Below are positions 33,140-42,184 of a stretch of 64,000 bases of DNA, piece by piece. The translations under genes were made by a program, and so were the position numbers. The DNA comes from PALSA-612 sp963704335 (lineage in GTDB: Bacteria; Actinomycetota; Thermoleophilia; Gaiellales; Gaiellaceae). Within the stretch, counting starts at the first letter, position 1; each line of letters begins with the position of its first letter. Under the pieces are notes generated by a model. The model did not search any database. It saw only the letters and a list, made by a program, of their open reading frames with translations, and had not been told where the DNA came from. The stretch is from positions 806,001 to 870,000 of the forward strand of contig OY969889.1 in assembly GCA_963704335.1 (NCBI GenBank), in the 5' to 3' direction.

Positions 33140-34068
33140 CTAAGCCGAAGGTTGCATTTTGCTTCCCGGGCCAGGGCTCGCTCGAGCTCGGGATGGGTCG
33201 TGACATCGCCGAAGCCGTGCCCGAGGCGATGCGGGTGTTTCAGCTCGGCAGCGCCGCCTCCGGGCTCGACCTGGAGAGGCTCTGCTTCAACGCCGACCTC
33301 GAAGAGCTGATGGAGACGGATGTGCAGCAGCCGGCGCTCGTGGCCACGAGCCTGGCGGTGCTCGCTGCGCTGCAGGTCCGCGGCATCGAGCCGGACTACG
33401 TTGTCGGGCACTCGGTCGGCGAGTTCGCTGCGCTGGCTGCCGCGTCATCGATCGGCGTCGAGGAAACGATCGGCCTCGTCCGCGAACGCGGCCTGGCGAT
33501 GGCGGAGGCGGCGCGCGAGCATCCGGGCCGGATGGCCGCGATCCTTGGGCTCGACGACGACGTCGTAGAGCGAATCTGCCGCCGCATCCGCGGCGTATGG
33601 CCTGCGAACTACAACTGTCCCGGACAGCTCGTGGTGTCGGGCGAGAGCGATGCCGTCGACGAGTGTTGCGCCCAGGCCGAGGAGGCCGGAGCGCGGCGCA
33701 CCGTGAAGTTGCGTGTCTCGGGTGCATTCCACTCGCCGCTCGTCGCACGCGCCGCGGAGCGCCTGCGGCCGGCGGTGGACAAGGTTCGCTTCGGCGAGCC
33801 GACGGCGCCGTTCATGTCGACGGTCACGGCCCGGATCGAGTCGGCTCCTCGCATCGCCCCGCTGCTCGTCGACCAGCTGACGGCGCCGGTCCGTTTCACG
33901 CAGGCCGCCACCGAGCTCGTTCGCGACGGCGCCCGCACGTTCGTCGAGGTCGGGCCCGGCAACGTCTTGTCGGGGCTCGTCAAGCGCATCGACAAGAGCG
34001 TGAAGGCGATCCCGGTGAACAGCCTGGCGGCGCTCGAGCGCGTGGAAGAAGCGCTCGCGACTTCTTGA
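33136..34068 (+). CDS. fabD: Malonyl-CoA:ACP transacylase (FabD)
   Basis: A 310-residue acyltransferase that charges ACP with malonate. Motifs are FCFPGQGSLELGMGRD, the nucleophile Ser in VVGHSVGEFAALAAA, and the catalytic His in RVSGAFHSPLV. ATG 33136 overlaps the fabH stop (ATGA); the longer frame from 33112 is not needed. It is followed by fabG after 2 nt. Confidence 0.95.
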   Translation: MTKPKVAFCFPGQGSLELGMGRDIAEAVPEAMRVFQLGSAASGLDLERLCFNADLEELMETDVQQPALVATSLAVLAALQVRGIEPDYVVGHSVGEFAALAAASSIGVEETIGLVRERGLAMAEAAREHPGRMAAILGLDDDVVERICRRIRGVWPANYNCPGQLVVSGESDAVDECCAQAEEAGARRTVKLRVSGAFHSPLVARAAERLRPAVDKVRFGEPTAPFMSTVTARIESAPRIAPLLVDQLTAPVRFTQAATELVRDGARTFVEVGPGNVLSGLVKRIDKSVKAIPVNSLAALERVEEALATS

Positions 34069-34070
34069 CG

Positions 34071-34805
34071 ATGCCCGACGATGGATTCGCCAGGCTCGAT
34101 GGGAAGCTCGCGCTCGTCACCGGAGCCTCCCGGGGCATCGGACGCGCGATTGCGGTCGAGCTTGCCGCGGCGGGTGCCCAGGTCGTAGTCGGCTATCGCT
34201 CCGGCCGCGACGAAGCGGAGGAGGTTGCAGCCGAGATCGGTGGCCACGCTGTTCAGGCGGACGTGTCCAGTCCCGAAGACGGCGCGCGCCTCGTAGAGGA
34301 GGCTGGCGATCTGGACGTGCTCGTCAACAACGCGGGGCTCACGCGAGACGGCCTCATCGCGAGGATGTCCGACGAGGACTGGCGCGTGGTGCTGGACACG
34401 AACCTCGGCGGGGTCTTTCACACCTGCCGGGCGGCCGCCCGCGGGATGATGAAGCGGAAGTCGGGCTCGATCGTGAACCTGACGAGCGTCGTCGGCGTGC
34501 ACGGCAATCCGGGCCAGACGAACTACGCCGCCTCGAAGGCCGGCATCATCGGCTTCACGAAGGCCCTCGCCCGCGAGCTGGCGCCGCGCGGCGTCCGCGC
34601 GAACGCCGTGGCGCCCGGCTACATCACCACGGCCCTCACCGAGGTGCTGCCCGAGCAGGCGCAACAGGCGATCCTTCAGAACACCCCGCTCGAGCGCATG
34701 GGGACTCCGGAGGACGTCGCCGCGGCGGTCCGCTATCTCTCCTCTGATGCAGCGTCGTTCGTGACGGGCGAGGTGCTCCTCGTCGACGGCGGACTGGGGA
34801 TGTGA
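34071..34805 (+). CDS. fabG: 3-oxoacyl-ACP reductase FabG
   Basis: A 244-residue short-chain dehydrogenase. TGASRGIGRAIA binds NADPH, LVNNAGLTRDGLIARM follows, and the catalytic Ser, Tyr and Lys sit in NLTSVVGVHGNPGQTNYAAS and the next KAG. The C-terminus VTGEVLLVDGGLGM is typical. It is spaced 2 nt from fabD. In many bacteria acpP follows fabG, but here fabF starts 1 nt after the stop. Confidence 0.95.
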   Translation: MPDDGFARLDGKLALVTGASRGIGRAIAVELAAAGAQVVVGYRSGRDEAEEVAAEIGGHAVQADVSSPEDGARLVEEAGDLDVLVNNAGLTRDGLIARMSDEDWRVVLDTNLGGVFHTCRAAARGMMKRKSGSIVNLTSVVGVHGNPGQTNYAASKAGIIGFTKALARELAPRGVRANAVAPGYITTALTEVLPEQAQQAILQNTPLERMGTPEDVAAAVRYLSSDAASFVTGEVLLVDGGLGM

Positions 34806-34806
34806 C

Positions 34807-36060
34807 ATGAGCGCGAGCCAAAACGGACATCGACGTGCGGTCATCACGGGCCTGGGGGCCGTGTCGCCGCTCGGCAACGACGTGGAGACCACGTGGGCGA
34901 ACGTCCTGGCGGGGAAGTGCGGAGCGGGCCCGATCACGCACTTCGACTCGACCGACTACTCGGTGCACTTCGCGTGCGAGGTCAAGGACTTCGATCCCGA
35001 GGACTGGATCGACCGGAAGACTGCTCGGCGCATGGACCGCTTCACGCATCTCGTGCTCGCGGCTGCGCGGCAGGCGGAAAAGGACTCTGGGCTCGACATC
35101 GCCCCCGAAGCGCCTCGTATCGGTGCGTCGATTGCGACGGGCATCGGCGGCTTGCAGTCCTTCCAGGACTGCTACGACGTGCTGCGTGAGCGCGGGCCCG
35201 ACCGCGTGGGGCCGTTCTCGATCCCGGCCATCATTCCCAACCTCGGCGCCGGCTGGCTGTCGATCGAGCTCGGCACGCAGGGGCCCTTGTCCTCACAGTG
35301 CACCGCCTGCGCGGCCTCGAACATGTCCATCGGTGATTCCCTCGACGCGATTCGCCTCGGCCGCGCGGACGCGATGTTCTGCGGCGGCACCGAGGCGCCG
35401 ATCGCGGAGGTGGGCATCGCCGGCTTCTCGGCCATGCGCGCGCTGTCCAGGCGCAACGACGACCCTGAGCATGCGAGCCGGCCCTTCGACGCCGAGCGGG
35501 ACGGGTTCGTCATGGGCGAGGCGGGCGCCGTGCTCGTCCTCGAGGAGCTCGAGCACGCAAAGGCCCGCGGCGCGAAGATCTACGGTGAGGTGATCGGTTA
35601 CGGCGTCTCCTCCGACGCGAACCACATCACCGAGCCCGATCCTTACGGGCCGGGGCGCGCCTTGAAGATGGCTTTGGACGACGCCGGCATCGAGGCGACG
35701 GACATCGACTACGTGAACGCGCACGCGACCGCGACACCGCTCGGCGACTCGTCCGAGACGAACATGCTCAAGCTCGCGCTGGGTGAGGAGAAGGCCTACG
35801 CGACGCCGGTGTCCTCGACCAAGGGCGCCACGGGACACTGTCTCGGCGCCGCCGGTGCACTCGAAGCGATCTTCTGCCTCCTCGCGCTCCGGGACAGCAT
35901 GTTGCCGCCCACGATCAACCTCCAGGTGCCGGACCCCGAGTGTGATCTCGACTACGTGCCAAACCAGGCACGTCCGGCTGACGTCGAAGTGGCCATGAAC
36001 AACTCGTTCGGCTTCGGTGGCCACAACGCGTGCATCGTGCTGCGAAAGTTCCGCGACTGA
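34807..36060 (+). CDS. fabF: Beta-ketoacyl-ACP synthase II (FabF)
   Basis: A 417-residue elongating condensing enzyme. The nucleophile Cys is in QCTACAASNMSIGD, the two His residues in VNAHATATPLGD and TKGATGHCLGAAGALEA, and the C-terminus is NNSFGFGGHNACIVLRKF. It extends acyl-ACP chains with malonyl-ACP. It is the last gene of the fab operon. Its end overlaps the next, unrelated membrane gene, either by 31 nt (GTG 36030) or as CTGA. Confidence 0.96.
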   Translation: MSASQNGHRRAVITGLGAVSPLGNDVETTWANVLAGKCGAGPITHFDSTDYSVHFACEVKDFDPEDWIDRKTARRMDRFTHLVLAAARQAEKDSGLDIAPEAPRIGASIATGIGGLQSFQDCYDVLRERGPDRVGPFSIPAIIPNLGAGWLSIELGTQGPLSSQCTACAASNMSIGDSLDAIRLGRADAMFCGGTEAPIAEVGIAGFSAMRALSRRNDDPEHASRPFDAERDGFVMGEAGAVLVLEELEHAKARGAKIYGEVIGYGVSSDANHITEPDPYGPGRALKMALDDAGIEATDIDYVNAHATATPLGDSSETNMLKLALGEEKAYATPVSSTKGATGHCLGAAGALEAIFCLLALRDSMLPPTINLQVPDPECDLDYVPNQARPADVEVAMNNSFGFGGHNACIVLRKFRD

Positions 36061-36902
36061 CACGCAGGATCGCCATCGCGGCGCTTGTCGTACCGGCGCT
36101 CGTGCTGGTGGCGTTCACGGCGCGCTCGTACCGACCTTTCGGCGACGACGCGGGCGACGAGCGGGCTGCGTCCACGATCTTCGTCGACAGCCTGTTCACG
36201 ATCGTGCTCGCGCTCGGGGCGGCGATCGCGCTGATCCTGCTCTACGTGCGCGTCCGCATGCCGGGGCGATCGAGGGGGAAAGGGAGCTCTACGTACTCCA
36301 GCCTGCTCGCCTTCCTCCTCATCTTCGGGGTCGTCATGATCGGCGGACGCGCCCTCCTCCAGTACGAGCGGCAGCCGGGGAACGAGGAGGGCTCGGAGGT
36401 TGGAATCGCACAGGAAGGACAGCCCGAACGGCCGATTGCGGAGAACGAGCCCGCCCGGGACCCCCGTATCGTGTGGCCGCTCGCCGCAGGCATCGGGGGC
36501 GTGATCGCAGCAGCAATCGTCATCGCGGTGCTCGTGGAGCGCCGTCGCAGACGTCCCGACGCCCTCACGGACGAGCAGTTGAGGGAGCTCGGCGATGCGC
36601 TCGACGAGGCGATCGACGATCTTCGCCGTGATCCCGATCCGCGCCGCGCGGTGATCGCTGCCTATGCCCGCATGGAGCAGGCGCTGACGCTACACGGCTA
36701 TCCGCGCCGGCCATCGGAGGCGCCCTACGAGTATTTGAGCCGCGTGGCGCGCGATCTCGAGGCGGAGCAACCCGTCGCTGCGCTGACGGAGCTGTTCGAG
36801 GTAGCGAAATTCTCCGAGCACTCGGTGGACGAGACGATGCGAGGACGGGCCATCGAGGCGCTCACTGCGGTACGCGCAGAAGTCCGGGCGGAGGCGACGT
36901 GA
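36030..36902 (+). CDS. DUF4129-type membrane protein of the MoxR/DUF58 cluster
   Basis: A protein of up to 290 residues with three membrane segments (about 15-30, 48-72 and 150-170 from GTG 36030) and a C-terminal soluble domain containing RRAVIAAYARMEQALTLHG and EAPYEYLSRVARDLEAEQPV, the style of DUF4129. Such proteins co-occur with MoxR ATPases and DUF58 proteins. CTG 36057, overlapping the fabF stop as CTGA, would give a tighter start. The function is unknown. Confidence 0.75.
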   Translation: MHRAAKVPRLTRRIAIAALVVPALVLVAFTARSYRPFGDDAGDERAASTIFVDSLFTIVLALGAAIALILLYVRVRMPGRSRGKGSSTYSSLLAFLLIFGVVMIGGRALLQYERQPGNEEGSEVGIAQEGQPERPIAENEPARDPRIVWPLAAGIGGVIAAAIVIAVLVERRRRRPDALTDEQLRELGDALDEAIDDLRRDPDPRRAVIAAYARMEQALTLHGYPRRPSEAPYEYLSRVARDLEAEQPVAALTELFEVAKFSEHSVDETMRGRAIEALTAVRAEVRAEAT

Positions 36903-37423
36903 GGCAGGTAGTGACTTCGACGATCATGTACGCGATTCTCGGAGCGATCGCCGCCGGTGTCGTCGTGGCGAGCGGCTTCGACCGCACCGACCTCGTGCTC
37001 GACGCCTACCTCGTCTATGCCGGCGCCCTCGCCGCCCTCGCCGCGTCGCGCGTCGCCCACCGCGCCTTCCCTCAACCACGCGGAACGGTGCCCGCCGTGC
37101 TCTCGCGCCCACCGAGGCGGTACGTGCATCCCGAGTCGCTCCAGACGGCGGAAGACGACGTGGCGCTGGCACAAGCGGACGAGTTCGCCGTCCACTTCCG
37201 CCTGCGGCCGCAGCTCCGCGAGATCGCTGCCGCAGGGCTGGCCATGCAGGCGGGCATCGAGTTCGACCGGGAGCCGGAGCGGGCGGAGCAGAGGCTCTCA
37301 CCGGAGACGTGGGAGCTCGTTCGACCGGACCGGCCTCGCCCAGAGCGGGAAGGCACGAGCGGCATTTCCACGCCCGCACTCACGGCCGTTGTCGACGAGC
37401 TTGAGAGAATCCTCCCATCGTGA
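36899..37423 (+). CDS. Hypothetical membrane protein, MoxR cluster
   Basis: A 174-residue protein that I do not recognise beyond its context. Two hydrophobic N-terminal segments (about 8-26 and 34-50) precede a charged cytoplasmic region rich in Arg, Glu and Pro. GTG 36899 overlaps the DUF4129-type gene, and its TGA overlaps the moxR GTG, so it is clearly part of this operon and probably a component of the same membrane assembly. Confidence 0.6.
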   Translation: MRQVVTSTIMYAILGAIAAGVVVASGFDRTDLVLDAYLVYAGALAALAASRVAHRAFPQPRGTVPAVLSRPPRRYVHPESLQTAEDDVALAQADEFAVHFRLRPQLREIAAAGLAMQAGIEFDREPERAEQRLSPETWELVRPDRPRPEREGTSGISTPALTAVVDELERILPS

Positions 37424-38391
37424 TCGCGCTCTCCGACGTTCAATCGCACTGCGACCGCGTCCTCGACGCCGTAGAGCAGGCGGTCGTGGGCAAGCGGGAG
37501 GCGCTCGAGCTCGTACTGCTCGGCGTGCTCGCCGACGGCCACGTCCTCATCGAGGACTTTCCCGGTCTCGCCAAGACGTTGCTCGCGCGCTCGTTCGCTG
37601 CGGTCACCGATCTTCGCTTCTCCCGTATTCAGTTCACGCCGGACCTGATGCCGGCCGACGTGACCGGCTCGTCCATCTACAACCAGCGCACGGGCGAGTT
37701 CGACTTCAGGCCCGGGCCCGTCTTCGCCAACCTGCTGCTCGGAGACGAGATCAACCGCGCGCCCCCGAAGACGCAGGCGTCGCTGCTGGAGGCGATGCAG
37801 GAGCGCCAGGTCACGCTCGAGGGCGAGACGAGGCAGCTGGAGCGGCCCTTCCTCGTGCTGGCCACACAGAACCCGATCGAGTACGAGGGGACGTACCCGC
37901 TGCCCGAGGCGCAGCTCGACCGTTTCCTGCTCCGGATCGGCGTCGGCTACCCGGCGCGCGAGCACGAGTGGGAGATGCTCGAGCGCCGTCGCGAGCGGCG
38001 TGCTGATGAAGTCGAGCTGACGCCGGTCATCGACCGCGAGACCGTGCTCGGGCTCCAGCGCGCGATCGAGGAAGTTCACGTCGCCGAGAGCATCGGCCTG
38101 TACATCGTCGATGTCGTATCGGCGACACGGAACAGCTCTCGGGTGCAGGTCGGCTCCAGCCCGCGCGGCTCGCTTGCGCTGCTCAAGCTCTCACGGGGAC
38201 TGGCGGCGCTGCGCGGCCGCGACTTCGTCACGCCCGAGGACGTGAAGAACGTGGCGGTGCCGGCGCTGGCTCACCGCCTCACGCTCAACCCCGAGCTGTG
38301 GGTGCAGCGCATCCGTGCCGAGGACGTCGTGCAGGAGTGCCTGGACGCAGTGCCGACGCCCAAGGCCGAGGACGCCGTTCGCACGGCGTGA
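37420..38391 (+). CDS. MoxR-family AAA+ ATPase
   Basis: A 323-residue AAA+ chaperone-like ATPase. A Walker A-type loop (LIEDFPGLAKTLLARSF), LLGDEINRAPPKTQASLLEA as Walker B, LATQNPIEYEGTYPLPEAQ, and the arginine-containing LDRFLLRI are in order, followed by a C-terminal lid (SSPRGSLALLKLSRGLAALR). MoxR ATPases act with von Willebrand or DUF58 proteins to mature protein complexes. GTG 37420; GTGA overlap with the following DUF58 gene. Confidence 0.93.
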   Translation: MIALSDVQSHCDRVLDAVEQAVVGKREALELVLLGVLADGHVLIEDFPGLAKTLLARSFAAVTDLRFSRIQFTPDLMPADVTGSSIYNQRTGEFDFRPGPVFANLLLGDEINRAPPKTQASLLEAMQERQVTLEGETRQLERPFLVLATQNPIEYEGTYPLPEAQLDRFLLRIGVGYPAREHEWEMLERRRERRADEVELTPVIDRETVLGLQRAIEEVHVAESIGLYIVDVVSATRNSSRVQVGSSPRGSLALLKLSRGLAALRGRDFVTPEDVKNVAVPALAHRLTLNPELWVQRIRAEDVVQECLDAVPTPKAEDAVRTA

Positions 38392-39659
38392 CCCGCGCGG
38401 CGACAGCGAAGCTCGCGGGCTACGCGTCGCTAGGCGCTCTCGGGCTCTTCGCCGGCATCGCGTTCGGGCGCGCGGAGCTCGTCGTCCTCGCCACGCCGTT
38501 CGTGCTCGTGCTCGCGATCGGCCTCGTCTTCAGCAGCGAGCCGGAACTCGACGTCGAGGTCCACAGCGACACGGCGCGGTCGATCGAGGGCGAGGAGGTT
38601 CCACTTCGAGTTCAACTGGCTGCGACGAGCAGGATCGAGCGACTCGAGCTCTCGCTGGCCCTGCCGCGCGACGCAGTCGCGGTGGACGACATGTCGTTCG
38701 GGCTGACGCTCGCCGAGGGCGAGCAAAGAGAGCTCGCGACGTCCCTGCGTTTTCCGCGCTGGGGTGTCTACAGGCTCGGCCGGCTGGGGTTGGCGGCATT
38801 CGACCGGCTGGGCCTGTTCGTCTTCGAGCAAGAGCTCCCCGCCAGCCATCTCCTGCGCGTGTACCCGAGCGAGGAGCGGTTGCGGGACATCGTGCGCCCG
38901 CGCGACACCCAGGCGTATGTGGGCAACCTGGTGGCCAGGCAGAAGGGCGAGGGGATCGAGTTCGCCGACATCCGCCTGTACCAGCCCGGTGACCGCGTAC
39001 GCCGCGTTAACTGGAAGGCAACGGCGCGCCGCGGAGCGCTCGTCGTCAACGAGGAGCATCCGGAGCGGAACGCCGCTACGGTGCTGCTCCTCGACTCGTT
39101 CGCGGAGGCTCGCCTGGGCGCCGCAGGCACGCTGGACCAGGCCGTGCGGGCGACAGCCGCGCTTGCCGGCGCATACCTGCGGCGACGCGACCAGGTCGGG
39201 CTCCTGAGGTTCGGCGGCTCGCTGAACTGGCTGGAGCCGGCGCTGGGCACCGTGCAGCTCTATCGCATCGTCGAGGCGCTGCTCGACACCGAGGTCGTCC
39301 TGTCGTACGTCTGGCGAGACATCCGCGTGATCCCGACCCACGCTCTACCCCCGAAGGCGCTCGTCCTGTGTCTCACGCCACTGCTCGACGAGCGGATGGT
39401 CAACGCACTGGTCGACGTGCGAGGTCGCGGCGCGGACGTCGCCGCCATCGAGATCGCGCCGGAGTCGTTCGTCGAGGTGCAAGCCGGGGAACAGCCCGAG
39501 CTCGCCTACAGGATCTGGAAGTTGCGGCGAGCCGCCGTGCGCAGCAGCTTCCGGCGTCTCGGCGTACCGGTTGTCCAATGGCGGTGGGGCGACCCCCTCG
39601 AACCCGTGCTGGAGGAGGTGTCGTCATTCAGGCGTTTCGCAAGGGCGATGCGCGCCTAG
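38388..39659 (+). CDS. DUF58 domain protein
   Basis: A 423-residue protein with two N-terminal membrane segments (about 10-45), a beta-rich region, and the DUF58 core IRLYQPGDRVRRVNWKATAR followed by ALVVNEEHPERNAATVLLLD, which resembles a vWA fold with a modified metal site. It is the standard partner of MoxR. The start is a GTG overlapping the MoxR stop. Confidence 0.9.
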   Translation: MTRAATAKLAGYASLGALGLFAGIAFGRAELVVLATPFVLVLAIGLVFSSEPELDVEVHSDTARSIEGEEVPLRVQLAATSRIERLELSLALPRDAVAVDDMSFGLTLAEGEQRELATSLRFPRWGVYRLGRLGLAAFDRLGLFVFEQELPASHLLRVYPSEERLRDIVRPRDTQAYVGNLVARQKGEGIEFADIRLYQPGDRVRRVNWKATARRGALVVNEEHPERNAATVLLLDSFAEARLGAAGTLDQAVRATAALAGAYLRRRDQVGLLRFGGSLNWLEPALGTVQLYRIVEALLDTEVVLSYVWRDIRVIPTHALPPKALVLCLTPLLDERMVNALVDVRGRGADVAAIEIAPESFVEVQAGEQPELAYRIWKLRRAAVRSSFRRLGVPVVQWRWGDPLEPVLEEVSSFRRFARAMRA

Positions 39660-40165
39660 CGGCGGGCATCGGCTCGCTGGTCTTCGCGGCGCTGTTCGGT
39701 CTCGCCGCGTGGGCCTCGGCGGACGATTACCCAGGCCCTGCAGGTCTGGCCGTTCTGGCGGGCGTCGCGTTGCTCGCCGGTGGCCTTGTCATCCGGCGCG
39801 GCCCCGTCGTGACGCTTGGCCTGGCCACGCTCGGCGTCGGTTACGGCGTTGCTCTCGTGGGGAAGGGGCTCGACCCGGCCGCCGGTCTCTTCGCCGGTGC
39901 GCTGGCAGCCACCGCCGAGCTCGCTTTCTGGGCGCTCGAGCCGGGAGCCGAAGTCCGTGTCGCCAGGGCCGCCACGGGCCGCCGCGCGCTCGTCGTGTCG
40001 ACGGTCGCGCTCGGCGCAGCGCTTTTCGGATCTCTGTTGCTGATGCTCGTGTCCGACCCGGTTTCCGGAGGAGCGTCGCTCGGGATCGCCGGCGTTCTCG
40101 CGCTGGTGGCGATCTTCGGCGTGGCGGCCGTTCTCGCTCGCTCTCTCCGCAGCGGCGTCGGCTAG
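39578..40165 (+). CDS. Small polytopic membrane protein of the MoxR cluster
   Basis: About 180-196 residues with five to six hydrophobic segments (for example SLVFAALFGLAAWASA, VALLAGGLVI and IAGVLALVAIFGVAAVLA). ATG 39578 would overlap the DUF58 gene by 82 nt and add an Arg/Pro-rich N-terminus. An ATT at 39626 has a near-ideal Shine-Dalgarno (GGAGGAGG, 7 nt away) and overlaps less, so initiation there is plausible. No domain is recognised. Confidence 0.6.
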   Translation: MAVGRPPRTRAGGGVVIQAFRKGDARLAAGIGSLVFAALFGLAAWASADDYPGPAGLAVLAGVALLAGGLVIRRGPVVTLGLATLGVGYGVALVGKGLDPAAGLFAGALAATAELAFWALEPGAEVRVARAATGRRALVVSTVALGAALFGSLLLMLVSDPVSGGASLGIAGVLALVAIFGVAAVLARSLRSGVG

Positions 40166-40168
40166 AGT
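40163..40168 (+). promoter_or_regulatory. Putative -10 box (TAGAGT)
   Basis: TAGAGT, which includes the stop codon of the preceding gene, is 9 nt before the ATG of the E1 alpha gene. The same hexamer precedes the genes at 8253 and 59892. Confidence 0.35.
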
Positions 40169-40177
40169 CGCCGGGCG

Positions 40178-41215
40178 ATGGCGCAGGTGCTACCGGCCGA
40201 GGCGGGCCTCCGGCGCGTGATCGGCGACGGCGACACTGTTCCCGACGGCACCGTCGCGGGTCTCGCCGACGCGGAGCTCCTCGAGCTGCACCGGCAGCTC
40301 GTCCTCCTCCGCACGTACGACGAGCGCTCGGTCGTCTACCACCGGCAGGGGCGGATCGGGACCTACGCGATCTTCTGGGGGCATGAAGCCATGCAGGTCG
40401 GCGCGGCATACGCGCTCGACCGGGAGGACTGGATCTTCCCCAGCTACCGCGAGTCGGCGATCGGTCTCCTGCGCGGCCTGCCCGCTTCGACGCTGCTCTC
40501 CTGGTGGCGGGGTCATCCGGCAGGCTGGTGGAACCCCCGCGACTACAACGTCGCCTCCATCTGTGTCCCGATCGCCACCCAGGTGCCACACGCGGCCGGC
40601 TTTGCCTGGGGGAAGCGCCTGCGGGGCGAGCAGACATGCGCGCTCGTCTTCTTCGGCGACGGCGCCACGTCAGAGGGCGCCTTCCACGAGGGAGCGAACT
40701 TCGCAGCAGTCATGAGCGCGCCGCTCGTCCTGTTCTGTAACAACAACCAGTGGGCGATCTCGACGCCGCTCGAGGCCCAGACGGCGGCGGCGGCGCTCGT
40801 CGACAAGGCAGTCGGCTACGGGATGCCCGGCGCCCGCGTCGACGGTGGAGACGTGTTGGCGGTGTACGAAGCCACTGCCGAGGCGATCGAACGCGCCAGG
40901 TCCGGAGGCGGGCCGACGTTCATCGAGGCGGTGACGTACCGCACGGCGCCCCACGGGACGGCCGATGACCAGTCGGCGTACATCGACCAAGAGCGGGTCG
41001 AGGAGGAGAAGCGCAACGAGTGCGTCGGACGCTTTGAGGGGTATCTACGCCGCCGGGGGCTCTTGACGGACGAGTTGGCCGAGCGGGCGCGGGAGGAAGC
41101 GCTGGCGGTGCTGCGTGAGGGCATCACTGCGGCCGAGGCCGAGCCTCCCGCCGATCCCGCCGAGGTCTTCGATCATGCGTATGCCGACCCCCCACCCGGA
41201 ATGCGGCATGGCTGA
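40178..41215 (+). CDS. 2-oxoacid dehydrogenase E1 component, alpha subunit
   Basis: A 345-residue thiamine-diphosphate enzyme subunit. The ThDP-binding motif spans GDGATSEGAFHEGANFAAV and the following NNNQWAIS. YRTAPHGTADDQSAYID is the phosphorylation-loop-like region typical of branched-chain or pyruvate E1 alpha. It decarboxylates a 2-oxoacid and passes the acyl group to E2. The next gene encodes E1 beta and overlaps its stop. Substrate (pyruvate or branched-chain 2-oxoacid) is not decided by sequence alone. Confidence 0.92.
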   Translation: MAQVLPAEAGLRRVIGDGDTVPDGTVAGLADAELLELHRQLVLLRTYDERSVVYHRQGRIGTYAIFWGHEAMQVGAAYALDREDWIFPSYRESAIGLLRGLPASTLLSWWRGHPAGWWNPRDYNVASICVPIATQVPHAAGFAWGKRLRGEQTCALVFFGDGATSEGAFHEGANFAAVMSAPLVLFCNNNQWAISTPLEAQTAAAALVDKAVGYGMPGARVDGGDVLAVYEATAEAIERARSGGGPTFIEAVTYRTAPHGTADDQSAYIDQERVEEEKRNECVGRFEGYLRRRGLLTDELAERAREEALAVLREGITAAEAEPPADPAEVFDHAYADPPPGMRHG

Positions 41216-42182
41216 GCTCTCCATCGTCGAGGCAATCAACGATTGCTTCCACGTCGAGCTCGAGCGGGATCCCGAGGTGATGGTGATGGGCCAGGACGTC
41301 GGTCGCGCCGGCGGCGTCTTCCGCGCCACTGCAGGACTGCGCGACCGTTTCGGGCCTGACCGTTGCGTCGACACGCCGCTGGCCGAGGCGGGGATCATGG
41401 GTACCGCCATCGGTCTCGCCATGGCCGGCTGGCGGCCCGTGTGCGAGCTGCAGTACGACGCGTTCAGCTACCCGGCGCTCGACCAGCTGATCAATCACGT
41501 CGGCCGCTACCGATGGCGTACTCGAGGCGCGATGGACTTTCCGATCACGGTGCGCATGCCCTACGGCGGCGGCGTGCGTGCGCCTGAGCTCCACGACGAC
41601 TCCCCCGAGACGTACTACGTCCACACGCCCGGGGTGAAGGTGGCGATCCCGTCCACGCCCGCAGACGCCAAGGGACTGCTGGCCGCGGCGATTCGCGATC
41701 CGGATCCGGTTGTGATCCTGGAGCCGAAGCTTCACTACCGGACGATCCGTGGCGAGGTGCCGGACGGTGAGCACGTCGTCCCGCTCGGCAAGGCGCGCAT
41801 CGCCCGGGAAGGGAGCGACGTGACGATCGTCGCCTACGGCTCGATGGTGCCGCTCGCCGAGCAGGCAGCCGAGGAGATGTCCACGGATGCGTCGGTGGAG
41901 GTGCTCGACCTGCGCTCGCTCAAGCCGCTCGACGAGGATGCTCTGCTTGCGTCAGCGGCCAAGACGGGACGGGTGGTGATCGTTCAGGAAGCGCCGCGGG
42001 TGTGCGGCTTCGCTGCCGAGGTGGCCGCAGTGCTCGCCGAGAAGGCGATCCTCGACCTGCGCGGGCCGGTGTTGCGCGTCACCGGCTACGACGTGCCGTA
42101 TCCGTACTGGCAGCTCGAGGACACCTACATGCCGTCCGTGCCGCGGGTGCTCGACGCCGTCCGCCGCCTGCTGGACTTCTGA
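41208..42182 (+). CDS. 2-oxoacid dehydrogenase E1 component, beta subunit
   Basis: A 324-residue transketolase-like subunit. Landmarks are VMVMGQDVGRAGGVFRATAG, DTPLAEAGIMGTAIGLAMAG and VEVLDLRSLKPLDEDALLAS, with the C-terminal YPYWQLEDTYMPSVPRVLDA. It forms the E1 heterotetramer with the alpha subunit. ATG 41208 overlaps the upstream gene by 8 nt; the in-frame extension to 41115 lies inside that gene and is not used. Confidence 0.93.
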   Translation: MAELSIVEAINDCFHVELERDPEVMVMGQDVGRAGGVFRATAGLRDRFGPDRCVDTPLAEAGIMGTAIGLAMAGWRPVCELQYDAFSYPALDQLINHVGRYRWRTRGAMDFPITVRMPYGGGVRAPELHDDSPETYYVHTPGVKVAIPSTPADAKGLLAAAIRDPDPVVILEPKLHYRTIRGEVPDGEHVVPLGKARIAREGSDVTIVAYGSMVPLAEQAAEEMSTDASVEVLDLRSLKPLDEDALLASAAKTGRVVIVQEAPRVCGFAAEVAAVLAEKAILDLRGPVLRVTGYDVPYPYWQLEDTYMPSVPRVLDAVRRLLDF

Positions 42183-42184
42183 TC

